Of a DNA stretch of 33,441 nucleotides, positions 1-8,000 are shown in pieces. Both the position numbers and the translations under genes were made by a program. The stretch's first letter is position 1. Each line of letters starts with the position of its first letter. Location: NCBI RefSeq assembly GCF_918814755.1, contig NZ_CAKKNT010000020.1, positions 1 through 33,441 on the forward strand, read 5' to 3'. The stretch is from Periweissella ghanensis (GTDB lineage: Bacteria; Bacillota; Bacilli; Lactobacillales; Lactobacillaceae). The notes under the pieces were generated by a model that worked only from the letters and a program-made list of their open reading frames with translations, did not search any database and was not told the DNA's origin.

Positions 1-43
1 TTAAAATTAAATACTCTTAATTTTAATTGATTGAGGTGGCTCA

Positions 44-97
44 ATGTTATTGATTATTTTTGGTATACATTTATTGACTAAAAATGGCTCACTTTAG
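44..97 (+). CDS. Possible 17-aa hydrophobic peptide ORF
   Basis: A short ORF starts with ATG four bases after GAGGTGG, a good ribosome binding site. It encodes a mostly hydrophobic peptide (MLLIIFGIHLLTKNGSL). It sits ahead of the first cargo gene of the integrated element. I recognise no family, and it is shorter than Fst-type toxins (about 30 aa). It may be a leader peptide or chance. Low confidence. Confidence 0.2.
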   Translation: MLLIIFGIHLLTKNGSL

Positions 98-175
98 TTT
101 AGCAGTCACATCTTATCTTAGTATTTAATAAACGTGTAATCCTGATCCACGTAAAAAGCTGTAGAAGGTATATTT

Positions 176-565
176 ATGGGACTTTTTGGCGACTCAAAAC
201 AAGTTATTAATTTATTTCCAGAATCAAGCGATGAAAAAACATTTTACATTAAGTCTAGTAAAACGACAGTTCGCTTGGATGCTAATTTTATCCGAATTGC
301 TCGTGGTGGAGCTATTAATACCATTTTACAAGGATTAGATGGCGAAAAATCAATTTTATTACGTGAAATAACTGCCTATCAATTAAAAGAACCAGGTCTT
401 ACTGTTGGATATCTTCAAATAAACTATCCTGGCTCTCAAGACACTAAAGGTGGAGTAACTGATGCCGTTAAAGACGAAAATACTATCTCGTTCATAAAAA
501 CCGAAAAAGAGGATATTCTTCAATTAAAAATCGCGATTGAGAATGCAATTATAAATAAACATTAA
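176..565 (+). CDS. DUF4429/PH-like small cytoplasmic protein of the integrated element
   Basis: This 129-aa protein has no signal peptide or membrane segment. Residues about 25-125 have the pattern of DUF4429 (bacterial PH-like) domains: TTVRLDANFIRIARGG, then GLDGEKSILLREITAYQLKEPG, then GYLQINYPG, ending in a helix after an ENTISFIK strand. These domains are common beside prophage integrases in lactic acid bacteria; their role is unknown. The start is ATG after AGAAGG. The gene lies upstream of and in line with the integrase, as in the lysogeny arm of many prophages. Its leader resembles that of the next gene (see findings). The family call is from recall; the function is open. Confidence 0.6.
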   Translation: MGLFGDSKQVINLFPESSDEKTFYIKSSKTTVRLDANFIRIARGGAINTILQGLDGEKSILLREITAYQLKEPGLTVGYLQINYPGSQDTKGGVTDAVKDENTISFIKTEKEDILQLKIAIENAIINKH

Positions 566-712
566 ATAGTTATTACCACCAAATTTAGATAGATTGTTTC
601 ATTATAATTTATTCAGAAACATTTACGTATATTAAGAATATATAATATAATTATTTTTATCTTAATATACGTGCAAAAACTGAACCACGCTAAAAGCTGC
701 GGAGGAATTATA

Positions 713-1399
713 ATGTCAAAGAAGATTGTTGATGAGAATGGGAACACCTATGTTCAAAAGAAGCCGTTTTACAAACGTGTTTGGTTTTGGATTGTTATTG
801 TTGTTTTAGTGCTAATTATTGGTGGTAGCATTGGTGGAGGTAATAAAAATAAACCTGTCAACAAGGAATCTAATTCCAAAGTATCATCAAACAAAAAAAT
901 AATTACATCAGAACAATTCAACAATTTAAAAGTTGGAGATATGTCAAACAACGGTAACGGCGGTACGAGTTACAAAGACGTTGAATCAATATTCGGTAAG
1001 CCGAATTCAACAACATCTTCAAGCATTCAAGGTCAAACTGTAGAAATGGATACTTGGAGCAACTTAGGTGGGGATTATACAACGATGTCATTATCATTCG
1101 GTGGTGAAGGCGATAAACGTTCTCTATCTTCAAAATCTCTTACCAGTGCAAAAAGTATTATCAGTGGTGCCAAGATTAGTCAAGCAGACTATGACGCAAT
1201 TACAACAAATGGAACTATGAACGTGTCTGACTTAGTTAAAAAATTCGGCCAACCTGCTGTTAAGACTGTATATTCAATATTGAATACTGAAACAAAAACT
1301 CTTGTCTGGAGTAATGTTAATTCTAACTTAGGTTCAGGAGTTTCACTGACAGTTTCTGGCGGTAACACAGTTATAGGAAAAACAAAGACTTCAAACTAA
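713..1399 (+). CDS. Membrane-anchored DUF3862-like (BLIP/SmpA fold) protein
   Basis: The protein has 228 aa. ATG at 713 follows GGAGGAATTATA; an in-frame GTG further upstream lacks a comparable site. Residues about 1-22 are polar (MSKKIVDENGNTYVQKKPFY). A single membrane segment follows (about 23-42, rich in V, I and L), then a Ser/Asn/Lys linker, so the rest should be outside the cell. The outer part has two related modules: EQFNNLKVG with YKDVESIFGKPN, and QADYDAITTNG with VSDLVKKFGQP. This is the two-repeat pattern of DUF3862 and beta-lactamase-inhibitor-like folds. It is frequent in phage lysogeny regions, where I know no proven function; immunity or surface modification would be guesses. 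Confidence 0.65.
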   Translation: MSKKIVDENGNTYVQKKPFYKRVWFWIVIVVLVLIIGGSIGGGNKNKPVNKESNSKVSSNKKIITSEQFNNLKVGDMSNNGNGGTSYKDVESIFGKPNSTTSSSIQGQTVEMDTWSNLGGDYTTMSLSFGGEGDKRSLSSKSLTSAKSIISGAKISQADYDAITTNGTMNVSDLVKKFGQPAVKTVYSILNTETKTLVWSNVNSNLGSGVSLTVSGGNTVIGKTKTSN

Positions 1400-1455
1400 T
1401 TAAATGCCCTCTTCGGGCGTATGTACAGAGGTCATTGAAGTCTTGAAAATAAACA

Positions 1456-1545
1456 AATAAAAAACACCACACGCCCCGTCGAAAGTTTGTGTGATGTCTA
1501 TGAAATTAATACCCCTACTACAGGGCCTTATGTTTATAATTATAG
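1456..1545 (-). ncRNA. Predicted short antisense-type RNA with its own promoter and terminator (possible Fst-family antitoxin RNA remnant)
   Basis: Read on the minus strand, an extended -10 (TGCTATAAT) near 1550 is followed by a small CCCT/AGGG hairpin and then, near the end, a second hairpin (GACATCACAC pairing with GTGTGGTGT) running into TTTTTTATTT. The result would be an RNA of about 80-90 bases with a rho-independent end. Size, layout and position next to a phage integrase resemble RNA II of Fst/par-type toxin-antitoxin loci. I could not find a matching toxin ORF in the window. The assignment is tentative; it may be a simple regulatory RNA of the element. Confidence 0.3.
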
Positions 1546-1598
1546 CATATGTAAGCCCCTTATTTAAGTATCACTACTATACTAGGAGGCTTTTTATT

Positions 1599-2647
1599 AT
1601 GGCAACTTTTGAAAAAAGAGGAAAAAATGGCGTGCAGCTGTTTCGATAACAGAATCCGGTGCTCGTAAGCGAGTAACCAAAACATTTAATCTCAAGCGTG
1701 AAGCAGAAGCTTGGGCAACTGAAATTGAAGCGTCAGCAAATAACGGTGAATTAATTTTTGAGTCAACTATGAGTTTAGAAGATTATTTCAAACGTTGGTT
1801 TGAAAATTATAAAAAAGCTGATCTACGCGAATCATCAATTAAGATGTACCAAACAACTATGATGAACATCAATAAGTATTTCAATGGTATTACCCTATCT
1901 AACCTATCAACCGTTAAGTTGCAAAAGAGCTTAGATGAATTTTGCTTAACCCATTCATTAGGTTCAACTCGTATGTTATGGGCCCATATCAAAGCATCAT
2001 TAATCGATGCCAAAGTTGACCGACTAGTTCGGTTCGACACTTGGTCACGAGTTAAGCCCCGGGCAGAAAAAGCAAAGCGTATTGTTTCTGCTATTTCAGC
2101 TACTGAATTCAAACGTTTTTCAGATTACTTGTACGAAAACATCGATAATGACCTTAACCGTCTATATCTAACTGCCTTAGAATCAGGTGCTCGCTTAGGT
2201 GAAATTCAAGCACTTACTTACTCTGATTTTAATTTTGAGAAAAACACCATCTCAATTAGTAAATCTTATTCTCGTGCAATCCAAAAAGTAACTGATACAA
2301 AGAATACGCAATCGCATCGTGTTCTAACCATGACGGATCAATACATGAATGCCATTAAACCTTTCGTGGTACGTCATCAAGATATATTTGCGAAACCACA
2401 CCCTAGCACCTTGGCTCGTGACCTGCGTGAGACACTTAATGATGTAGACATTGAATATCATAACTTTCATGCGCTGCGGCACTCGCATGCTTCTTTTTTG
2501 TTACACAACGGCGTTTCAATCCAATATGTAAGTAAACGACTTGGCCACAAAAATACCAAAATCACACTTGAAGTATATGCTCACATGCTCACAGAGGAAG
2601 AGAAAAATCAAAATGATATTGCACTTTCTGCGCTGGAATTCTCCTAA
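1599..2647 (+). pseudogene. int: Tyrosine recombinase/phage integrase, frameshifted near the N-terminus
   Basis: A strong site (AGGAGG) precedes ATG at 1599, but that frame (MATFEKRGKNGVQLFR) stops at 1647. The expected continuation (WRAAVSITESGARKRVTKTF) is intact in another frame from 1628. One A is missing from the A-tract at 1622-1627, and restoring it would give an integrase of about 349 aa. The remaining long frame keeps the SAM-like core-binding domain and the catalytic domain. From the internal ATG at 1769 the catalytic residues are R142 (ESGARLGE), H234 and R237 (HALRH), H260 (RLGHKN) and nucleophile Y270 (EVYAHM). That ATG has no ribosome binding site, and starting there would lose the arm-binding domain. 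Slippage on the A-tract or a sequencing error could rescue it. Confidence 0.85.
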
Positions 2648-2659
2648 AGTTTTTCTCGC

Positions 2660-2679
2660 GCCCCCAATTGCCCCCAAAA
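2660..2679. repeat. Tandem GCCCCCAA motif just after int, possible integrase arm-type sites
   Basis: GCCCCCAA occurs twice, ten bases apart, 13 bases after the integrase stop codon. Short tandem motifs in this position next to phage integrases are commonly arm-type binding sites of attP. The true att core cannot be named because the other end of the element is outside the window. The junction with the chromosome should lie between here and the rpmA terminator. Confidence 0.35.
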
Positions 2680-2706
2680 GCAAAAAACATAAAAAAGTTT
2701 GTGAAC

Positions 2707-2743
2707 AAAAAAAGCCGTAATCCCTAAGGAAATACGACTTTTT
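2707..2743 (-). terminator. Terminator of the rplU-rpmA operon
   Basis: On the minus strand AGTCGTATTTCC pairs with GGGATTACGGCT (one mismatch and two G-U pairs) around a short loop, followed by seven T. It sits 13 bases past the rpmA stop codon. Confidence 0.8.
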
Positions 2744-2755
2744 CACAAAGTTCAA

Positions 2756-3067
2756 TTACTTAGCAATGATTGCGTTGTATTGTTCACGAGTGTAAACAGA
2801 TACTTGACGCTTGTCACGGCCTTTACGTTCAAACTTAACAACACCGTCAGCAACGGCGTATAAAGTATCATCGTTACCACGACGTACGTTCACACCTGGG
2901 TAGATGTGAGTTCCACGTTGACGGTAGATGATTGAACCAGCAGTCAATGATTGACCGTCAGCTACTTTAGTTCCAAGACGACGACCAGCAGAGTCACGTC
3001 CGTTGGCAGATGATCCACCCCCCTTGTGGTGGGCGAACATTGTAAGGCTTTCCATGTTCAATAACAT
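2756..3067 (-). CDS. rpmA: 50S ribosomal protein L27
   Basis: A 103-aa L27. [27 protein letters not shown] and [16 protein letters not shown] are typical. L27 sits at the ribosomal peptidyl-transferase centre, reached by its N-terminal tail. The start is ATG at 3067 after GGAGGTG; a longer reading would begin inside that ribosome binding site. As in other Firmicutes there is an N-terminal extension before HHKGGGSS, normally removed by the cysteine protease Prp after a LQFFA-like motif. Here the motif reads LTMFA. The gene follows rplU by 48 bases with no room for prp between them, which is unusual for this operon. Confidence 0.97.
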   Translation of the reverse strand: MLLNMESLTMFAHHKGGGSSANGRDSAGRRLGTKVADGQSLTAGSIIYRQRGTHIYPGVNVRRGNDDTLYAVADGVVKFERKGRDKRQVSVYTREQYNAIIAK

Positions 3068-3115
3068 TTTGAGCACCTCCATGATTTAGTTTAATTTTGA
3101 TTTAGTAAAATTGAA

Positions 3116-3433
3116 TTAGTCAGCAATGATGTCATCGATAACAACCTTAGTGTATGGTTGACGGTGACCTTGCTTAGTGTGCATGTGCTTCTTAGGCTTG
3201 TATTTGAAAGTAACAACTTTCTTTTGCTTGCCTTGCTTTTCCACAGTACCTTCAACCTTAACACCAGCAACGAATGGTTCACCAATCTTTGCAGTGCGGT
3301 TCTTGTAAAGAACAACCTTGTCAAAAGTAACTTTTTCACCTGCTTCAACGTCAAGCTTTTCAACGTAGATGGCATCACCCTTTTCTACTTTGTATTGCTT
3401 GCCGCCAGTTTCAATAATTGCGTACACAGCCAT
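3116..3433 (-). CDS. rplU: 50S ribosomal protein L21
   Basis: A 105-aa L21 starting [20 protein letters not shown], with the conserved C-terminal RNA-binding stretch [15 protein letters not shown]. It binds 23S rRNA domain I near L20. ATG at 3433 follows AGGAGGTG; upstream codons in the same frame belong to the leader. It is the first gene of a two-gene operon with rpmA. Its long leader and promoter (listed separately) suggest the usual autogenous control. Confidence 0.97.
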   Translation of the reverse strand: MAVYAIIETGGKQYKVEKGDAIYVEKLDVEAGEKVTFDKVVLYKNRTAKIGEPFVAGVKVEGTVEKQGKQKKVVTFKYKPKKHMHTKQGHRQPYTKVVIDDIIAD

Positions 3434-3540
3434 ATTGTGCACCTCCTTTGTGTTTTTCTTAGACTCGCCATAACACGCGCTATGCTTAAATACGTGATCC
3501 GTGCGGTTGTAGCAACACGTTAAAAACGTGAAACACAACA
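3434..3540 (-). promoter_or_regulatory. Structured leader of rplU (probable L21 leader)
   Basis: About 105 bases lie between the predicted transcription start and rplU. They contain a CACGT-TTTTA-ACGTG hairpin and a second possible pairing among CGTG/CACG segments. Firmicutes rplU mRNAs commonly carry an L21-leader RNA motif used for ribosomal-protein feedback. I assign this by position and structure only; a covariance-model match would decide. Confidence 0.5.
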
Positions 3541-3546
3541 TAGGTT

Positions 3547-3575
3547 ATCTTATCAGATATTATAATTAAGGTCAA
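3547..3575 (-). promoter_or_regulatory. Promoter of rplU-rpmA
   Basis: On the minus strand TTGACC (3570-3575) and TAAGAT (3547-3552) are separated by 17 bases, a good vegetative sigma promoter. It lies just past the 3' end of prs, so read-through from prs is also possible. Confidence 0.7.
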
Positions 3576-3594
3576 CTATAAAATAGAAAATATT

Positions 3595-4572
3595 TTATAA
3601 TTGGACATCTTCATTATCTTTTGAACGTAGTAAATCTTCAATTGGTTGGTTATTGTGAATCCGTTCAATTGCTAAGGCAAATAATGGTCCCACAGTTAAC
3701 TGGGTTAATTTACTAAATTGTTTTTCATCCGGCACATTAATTGTGTCAGTCGTAATAAGTTCTTTAATTGGGGCATCACGTAAGATAGCCACTGAATCAG
3801 CTGACAATACCGCGTGCGTTGCGACACCATAAACTTCTTTAGCACCAGCAAATGCCAAGGCTTGTGATGATGCAGACATTGAAAGTCCAGTATCAATGAT
3901 GTCATCGACGATAATTGCGCGCTTACCTGCTACATCCCCAATAATTGATGATGGTCCAGCTTCATCATTGGCATCATCTCGATTATCAATAATCGCAATT
4001 GGTGCTTTAAGTAATTCAGCAAATTTTCGGGCACGGCTAACCCCTGAATGTGATGGTGACACAACTACGACATCATCATCAACTAACTTACGACTAAAGA
4101 AGTAATTAGCAAGCAATGGTGCCCCTAAAAGGTGATCAATTGGGATATTAAAGAATCCTTGAACTTGATCAGCATGTAAATCAATCGTAATTAACCGATC
4201 AACCCCATTCATTTCAAGGAGGCTCGCAATTAGTTTGGCCGTAATTGGTTCACGTGAACGAGCCTTACGATCTTGACGAGCATAACCGTAGTATGGCATC
4301 ACAACATTAATTGTTGCAGCACTAGCCCGACGTAAAGCGTCAACCATAATCATTAATTCCATCAATGATGTATTGACTGGATCAGCAACAGATTGGATTA
4401 CATAGACTTCTGCCCCACGTACTGATTCACCAATTTGAATTTGAATTTCACCATCGGCAAAGTGGTTTACTTCTGCTTCACTTATTGAAACGTTCAATTC
4501 TTCCGCAATTTTTTGGGCTAATGGTAAATTAGAATTAAGCGCAAAAAGCTTAACCTGTTTTTCTTCTGACAT
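3595..4572 (-). CDS. prs: Ribose-phosphate pyrophosphokinase (PRPP synthase)
   Basis: A 325-aa enzyme making PRPP from ribose 5-phosphate and ATP, for purine, pyrimidine, histidine and NAD synthesis. Seen: FADGEIQIQI, the ATP/catalytic region NVVMPYYGYARQDRKARSREP, DLHADQVQGFF, and the PRPP-binding loop VDDIIDTG. Two usually strict segments differ from the standard enzyme: SPDHGG is SPSHSG, and DTAGTI/DTGGT is DTGLSM. Similar drift occurs in second PRPP synthases of streptococci, so this may be a paralogue with altered regulation. ATG follows GAGGTAGG. The gene has its own promoter after recD2. Confidence 0.93.
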   Translation of the reverse strand: MSEEKQVKLFALNSNLPLAQKIAEELNVSISEAEVNHFADGEIQIQIGESVRGAEVYVIQSVADPVNTSLMELMIMVDALRRASAATINVVMPYYGYARQDRKARSREPITAKLIASLLEMNGVDRLITIDLHADQVQGFFNIPIDHLLGAPLLANYFFSRKLVDDDVVVVSPSHSGVSRARKFAELLKAPIAIIDNRDDANDEAGPSSIIGDVAGKRAIIVDDIIDTGLSMSASSQALAFAGAKEVYGVATHAVLSADSVAILRDAPIKELITTDTINVPDEKQFSKLTQLTVGPLFALAIERIHNNQPIEDLLRSKDNEDVQL

Positions 4573-4606
4573 TTTCCTACCTCAATTTCACATTATAACA
4601 ATTATA

Positions 4607-4635
4607 ATTATCGCAAGCTCAACGGCGTCTTGCAA
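4607..4635 (-). promoter_or_regulatory. Promoter of prs
   Basis: TTGCAA (4630-4635) and GATAAT (4607-4612) on the minus strand are spaced by 17 bases, in the 68-base gap between recD2 and prs. Confidence 0.5.
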
Positions 4636-4640
4636 CTAAC

Positions 4641-7289
4641 TTAGTCAACTTTTTCAACAAAATCATATGGTGAGACGTTATTCATCCCAATCATCGGATC
4701 AATTTCTTCATTTTCCACCATCTTGGCAGTTAAGATCGTACCAAAAATCGGCGTTGGTTCAGCCAATTCTGCCGATGGATGCCCGTTGGCCTCAACCATG
4801 GGTTCCTGATAATTACTTGGTTCATCAAATAAACTCAATGAAGTATTAGCCGCTAACTGTTCACTAATACTCCCCTTTGGTGATGTTACTGGGGGCTGAT
4901 TAGTCACTGCTACGCTGACCGGCTGACTAATCGGTTCGATTGTCGGTCCCGCGCTAGTCGGCGTTGGTGTAACTAGTTCGATTGCAATTTGATTGGTAAT
5001 AACACTGGCTTCCCCATTTTGGACTTGTTTAAGCCGTTGTTGGAGTGTACTTGCCCGATGAGCCCCCAAATTGTTAACACCACGTTCAAAGGCTGCTGGT
5101 TCACCAATTAAAATCAGCATTTCACTGGCACGCGTGATGCCCGTATAAATCAAATTCCGTTGCAACATAACCGAATACTGTTGCACCATGGGCATAATGA
5201 CGAGTTTAAACTCACTCCCTTGGGCTTTATGAATCGAGGTTGCATAGGCTAACGTCAAGCGTTTCCACTCTGAACGTGGATACGTAATTTCACCGGCATC
5301 AAACGCAATCGTTAATTGATCGACTTTTTCGGTATTTCCCTTGTCAGCTTTTAATGTAATCCCGACGACTTGACCAATATCACCATTAAACACATTACTT
5401 TCCGGGCTATTTACTAAGTGTAATACTTTATCACCTACCCGGAACTTTTGCTGATTAAATTCAACTTCGCGCTTTTTCTGCGCATTCAGTGGATTTAAGA
5501 TATCTTGCATGACTTGATTCAAATGATCAATCCCAGCCGAGCCACGATACATAGGTGCCAAGACTTGCATATCATTAAAGGCAAATCCTTTATCTTGGGC
5601 TCGTTTAACAACTTTTTCAATCACACCAGGAATTTGATTGGCATGGGCCGCAATAAACGTCCGATCAGGTTGATTGATTGTTAAGTTAGCTGGTAATTCG
5701 CCGTCTTTGATTGCATGGGCTAACGGAATAATTGAACTTTGATTGGCTTGCCGATAAATTCGAGTCAACTCAACTTGTTTGAAAGCCTGACTGGCTAATA
5801 AATCTGCAAATACTTGTCCGGGGCCCACTGATGGTAATTGGTCTTTATCCCCCACGAAAATGACTTGCATTTTAGCTGGGATAGCCCCCATCAGTGTATT
5901 AAAGAGCAAAACATCAACCATCGACATTTCATCAACAATTAGTAATAATCCCTTTAATGCTTCCACGTCGGGGGCTTCATTCCGCTCGCGACCAGTTAGG
6001 CCTAATAAACGGTGAATTGTTTTGGCCGGTAACCCAGTTGTTTCAGTCATCCGCTTCGCTGCCCGACCAGTCGGAGCAGCTAGTAAGATGGGAAAGTTCT
6101 CTTCTTTGTAGGCATTGACATCTAAATCGACTTCATGCAACAAAGCAAAGGTGGCCACTAATCCATTAACGATAGTCGTTTTACCGGTACCTGGCCCCCC
6201 CGTTAAAACAAAGACGGGGGCGTTGATACCATCAATAATGGCTTGTTTTTGTAATTCATCGTATGTTATTTTGAACATCTTTTCGACTTGCTTAATGGTC
6301 GTTAAAATGCGTTCATCACTATACGTAATTAAGTTCTTTTGTTGCGCTGTTTGTATTAACTGCGTGGCACTTTCCCACTCTGCCAAATACAAACTCGCTA
6401 AATAGATCCGTTCACCATCCGCTACCACTCGTTGATCTTTCACTAACTGTAATAATGCCTGTTGGACTTGTTCGACGCTGATTTCGATTCGCAACCCAGC
6501 CGTTAATAATTGACGCGTTCCTTGAAGTACACTATTAACATCACTATATACATCCCCACTATTAAAGCTTTGTTGGTCTAACGTTGCCAAAATAGCTGCT
6601 TCAATTCGTTGCGGACTATCCATTGCAATGCCGATAATTTGGGCGACCTGATCAGCCTTTTTAAAGCTAATCCCTTCAATATCAGCTGCTAACTGATATG
6701 GATTGGCATGAATAATAGCTAAGGCATCCATCTGGTATTTTTGGTAAATTGCGGTAGCCAAAGTTGAACCAAAGCCATACTGATTTAAGCCAATGACAAC
6801 TTGTTCCATCCCATTGTTTAACCGTAATTGTTCGACTAAGTTATTAACGACGTCCGCTTTCAGATTTAAAGCATCTAATTTGCTCGCATCGACTAGAATT
6901 TCATTAATCGCATCTAACCCCAACAAATCAACAATCCGTTCGGCCGTTTTTTCACCAATGCCGGTAAATGCATCCCCCGCTAAGTAACTAATTAAGCCAC
7001 TCTCGGTAGTTGGTCCTTCTGATTGATAGTTAGTTACTTGAAATTGTTGGCCATATTTAGCATGTTGGACCACTTTACCGTAAAATCGGTAGGTACTTTC
7101 TTCGCGTAGTTCACCAAAAGAACCAGTGGCAACTATTTCAGGTTCCGTCCAATCAAAATTATTTTCCAACACTTTTAATAAGACTACCTTATAAAAACTA
7201 TCTGCAGCCGTAAAAAAAATCGTCGAAACTTTACCTAATAAGTAAGGTTGCTCCGTTTGGTCTTCAAATAATGATAATTCATCGTTCAT
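4641..7289 (-). CDS. recD2: RecD2-type ATP-dependent DNA helicase
   Basis: An 882-aa superfamily 1B helicase moving 5' to 3' on single-stranded DNA; RecD2 proteins act in DNA repair outside RecBCD. Domains in order: N-terminal OB-like segment (about 10-95), helix-hairpin-helix region (GIGEKTAERIV near 110-120), a linker, Walker A GGPGTGKT (364-371), Walker B LLIVDEMSMVD, motif III FVGDKDQLPSVGPG, and the C-terminal motif YATSIHKAQGSEF. The last 130 or so residues are Pro/Thr/Ser-rich, then acidic, and extend beyond the family's usual end; I do not recognise them as a domain. It lies 25 bases after the TPR gene in a phosphatase-TPR-recD2 operon. Confidence 0.95.
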   Translation of the reverse strand: MNDELSLFEDQTEQPYLLGKVSTIFFTAADSFYKVVLLKVLENNFDWTEPEIVATGSFGELREESTYRFYGKVVQHAKYGQQFQVTNYQSEGPTTESGLISYLAGDAFTGIGEKTAERIVDLLGLDAINEILVDASKLDALNLKADVVNNLVEQLRLNNGMEQVVIGLNQYGFGSTLATAIYQKYQMDALAIIHANPYQLAADIEGISFKKADQVAQIIGIAMDSPQRIEAAILATLDQQSFNSGDVYSDVNSVLQGTRQLLTAGLRIEISVEQVQQALLQLVKDQRVVADGERIYLASLYLAEWESATQLIQTAQQKNLITYSDERILTTIKQVEKMFKITYDELQKQAIIDGINAPVFVLTGGPGTGKTTIVNGLVATFALLHEVDLDVNAYKEENFPILLAAPTGRAAKRMTETTGLPAKTIHRLLGLTGRERNEAPDVEALKGLLLIVDEMSMVDVLLFNTLMGAIPAKMQVIFVGDKDQLPSVGPGQVFADLLASQAFKQVELTRIYRQANQSSIIPLAHAIKDGELPANLTINQPDRTFIAAHANQIPGVIEKVVKRAQDKGFAFNDMQVLAPMYRGSAGIDHLNQVMQDILNPLNAQKKREVEFNQQKFRVGDKVLHLVNSPESNVFNGDIGQVVGITLKADKGNTEKVDQLTIAFDAGEITYPRSEWKRLTLAYATSIHKAQGSEFKLVIMPMVQQYSVMLQRNLIYTGITRASEMLILIGEPAAFERGVNNLGAHRASTLQQRLKQVQNGEASVITNQIAIELVTPTPTSAGPTIEPISQPVSVAVTNQPPVTSPKGSISEQLAANTSLSLFDEPSNYQEPMVEANGHPSAELAEPTPIFGTILTAKMVENEEIDPMIGMNNVSPYDFVEKVD

Positions 7290-7314
7290 GGTGACTCCTT
7301 TTAAAGTAATTCAT

Positions 7315-7983
7315 CTATTTATTTTGTTGCTTGTACACAACTGTGGCAATTTCATCAACCCGTTGCTTATTATCCGCGTAGTACTTGCTATCAAGGGTTT
7401 CAACTTGGGCAAAGAAATTTTCACTAGGCTGACCCATGGTTAAGGCGATTATTCCGCGACCAAAGAGGGCTACTACATTTTGGGCATCATAGTCTAGAGC
7501 CTGTGTATACATCGTATCTGCTTGCGTAAATTCACCTAATGCTAACCAAATATCACCCAGTAGAACTTTTACGGCAACATCATTTGGTAAATTTTCTTGC
7601 GCTGTTAAACCATATACTAAGGCTTGTTGATATTGCTGTTGTTGCATAAAACTTTGCGCCAACATCATAAAAGCATCACCCTTAATATCGACAGCCGTAA
7701 TTTGTTGATAATATGTCATCGCCTTTTGGTATTCACCGGCGGCATAGTAAACATTCCCCAAACTATACAACAACGTTTCTTTGGCGGTGGCATCGTTATC
7801 ACTAAACAATCCCAGGGCTTTCATAATCAGTTCTTCGGCTGAATTATAGTCACTTATTTGGGTCAAAACCACGCCTAAATCATTATAATTTCGCCAATCA
7901 TCCGGGGCAGCGTTAATTTTAGCAATCAATGCTGTAATCGTTTGATCAACTTCATGTGCTAATGCGTTTCGTTTGTCTGCCAT
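7315..7983 (-). CDS. Tetratricopeptide repeat protein
   Basis: A 222-aa soluble protein made of TPR-like helical pairs (WRNYNDLGVVLTQISDYNSAEE, LLYSLGNVYYAAGEYQKAMTYY, VKVLLGDIWLALGEFTQADTMY, VVALFGRGIIALTMG). Such repeats are protein-protein interaction scaffolds. No enzymatic domain is seen. It lies 17 bases after the phosphatase gene and 25 before recD2, an order I recall from other lactobacilli. ATG follows AGAAGG. The partner is unknown. Confidence 0.85.
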   Translation of the reverse strand: MADKRNALAHEVDQTITALIAKINAAPDDWRNYNDLGVVLTQISDYNSAEELIMKALGLFSDNDATAKETLLYSLGNVYYAAGEYQKAMTYYQQITAVDIKGDAFMMLAQSFMQQQQYQQALVYGLTAQENLPNDVAVKVLLGDIWLALGEFTQADTMYTQALDYDAQNVVALFGRGIIALTMGQPSENFFAQVETLDSKYYADNKQRVDEIATVVYKQQNK

Positions 7984-8000
7984 TATACCTTCTACCTACT

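Noticed and set aside
918-1133. 71-codon minus-strand ORF inside the DUF3862-like gene
   Set aside because: Antisense shadow of a well-supported gene, no ribosome site or recognisable motif.
1404-1418. GCCC/GGGC hairpin after the DUF3862-like gene as terminator
   Set aside because: The stem is only four to five bases and no T-run follows on the plus strand; too weak to list as a terminator.
1769-2647. Intact 292-aa integrase starting at ATG 1769
   Set aside because: No ribosome site precedes this ATG, while typical integrase N-terminal sequence continues upstream in the same frame and a proper start exists in another frame; a frameshift explains it better.
3158-3523. 121-codon plus-strand ORF opposite rplU
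   Set aside because: It lies antisense to a certain ribosomal gene and its leader, with no ribosome site and hydrophobic random composition.
3577-3599. AT-only hairpin at the end of prs as terminator
   Set aside because: The stem has no G or C, no T-run follows it on the minus strand, and it overlaps the rplU promoter region.
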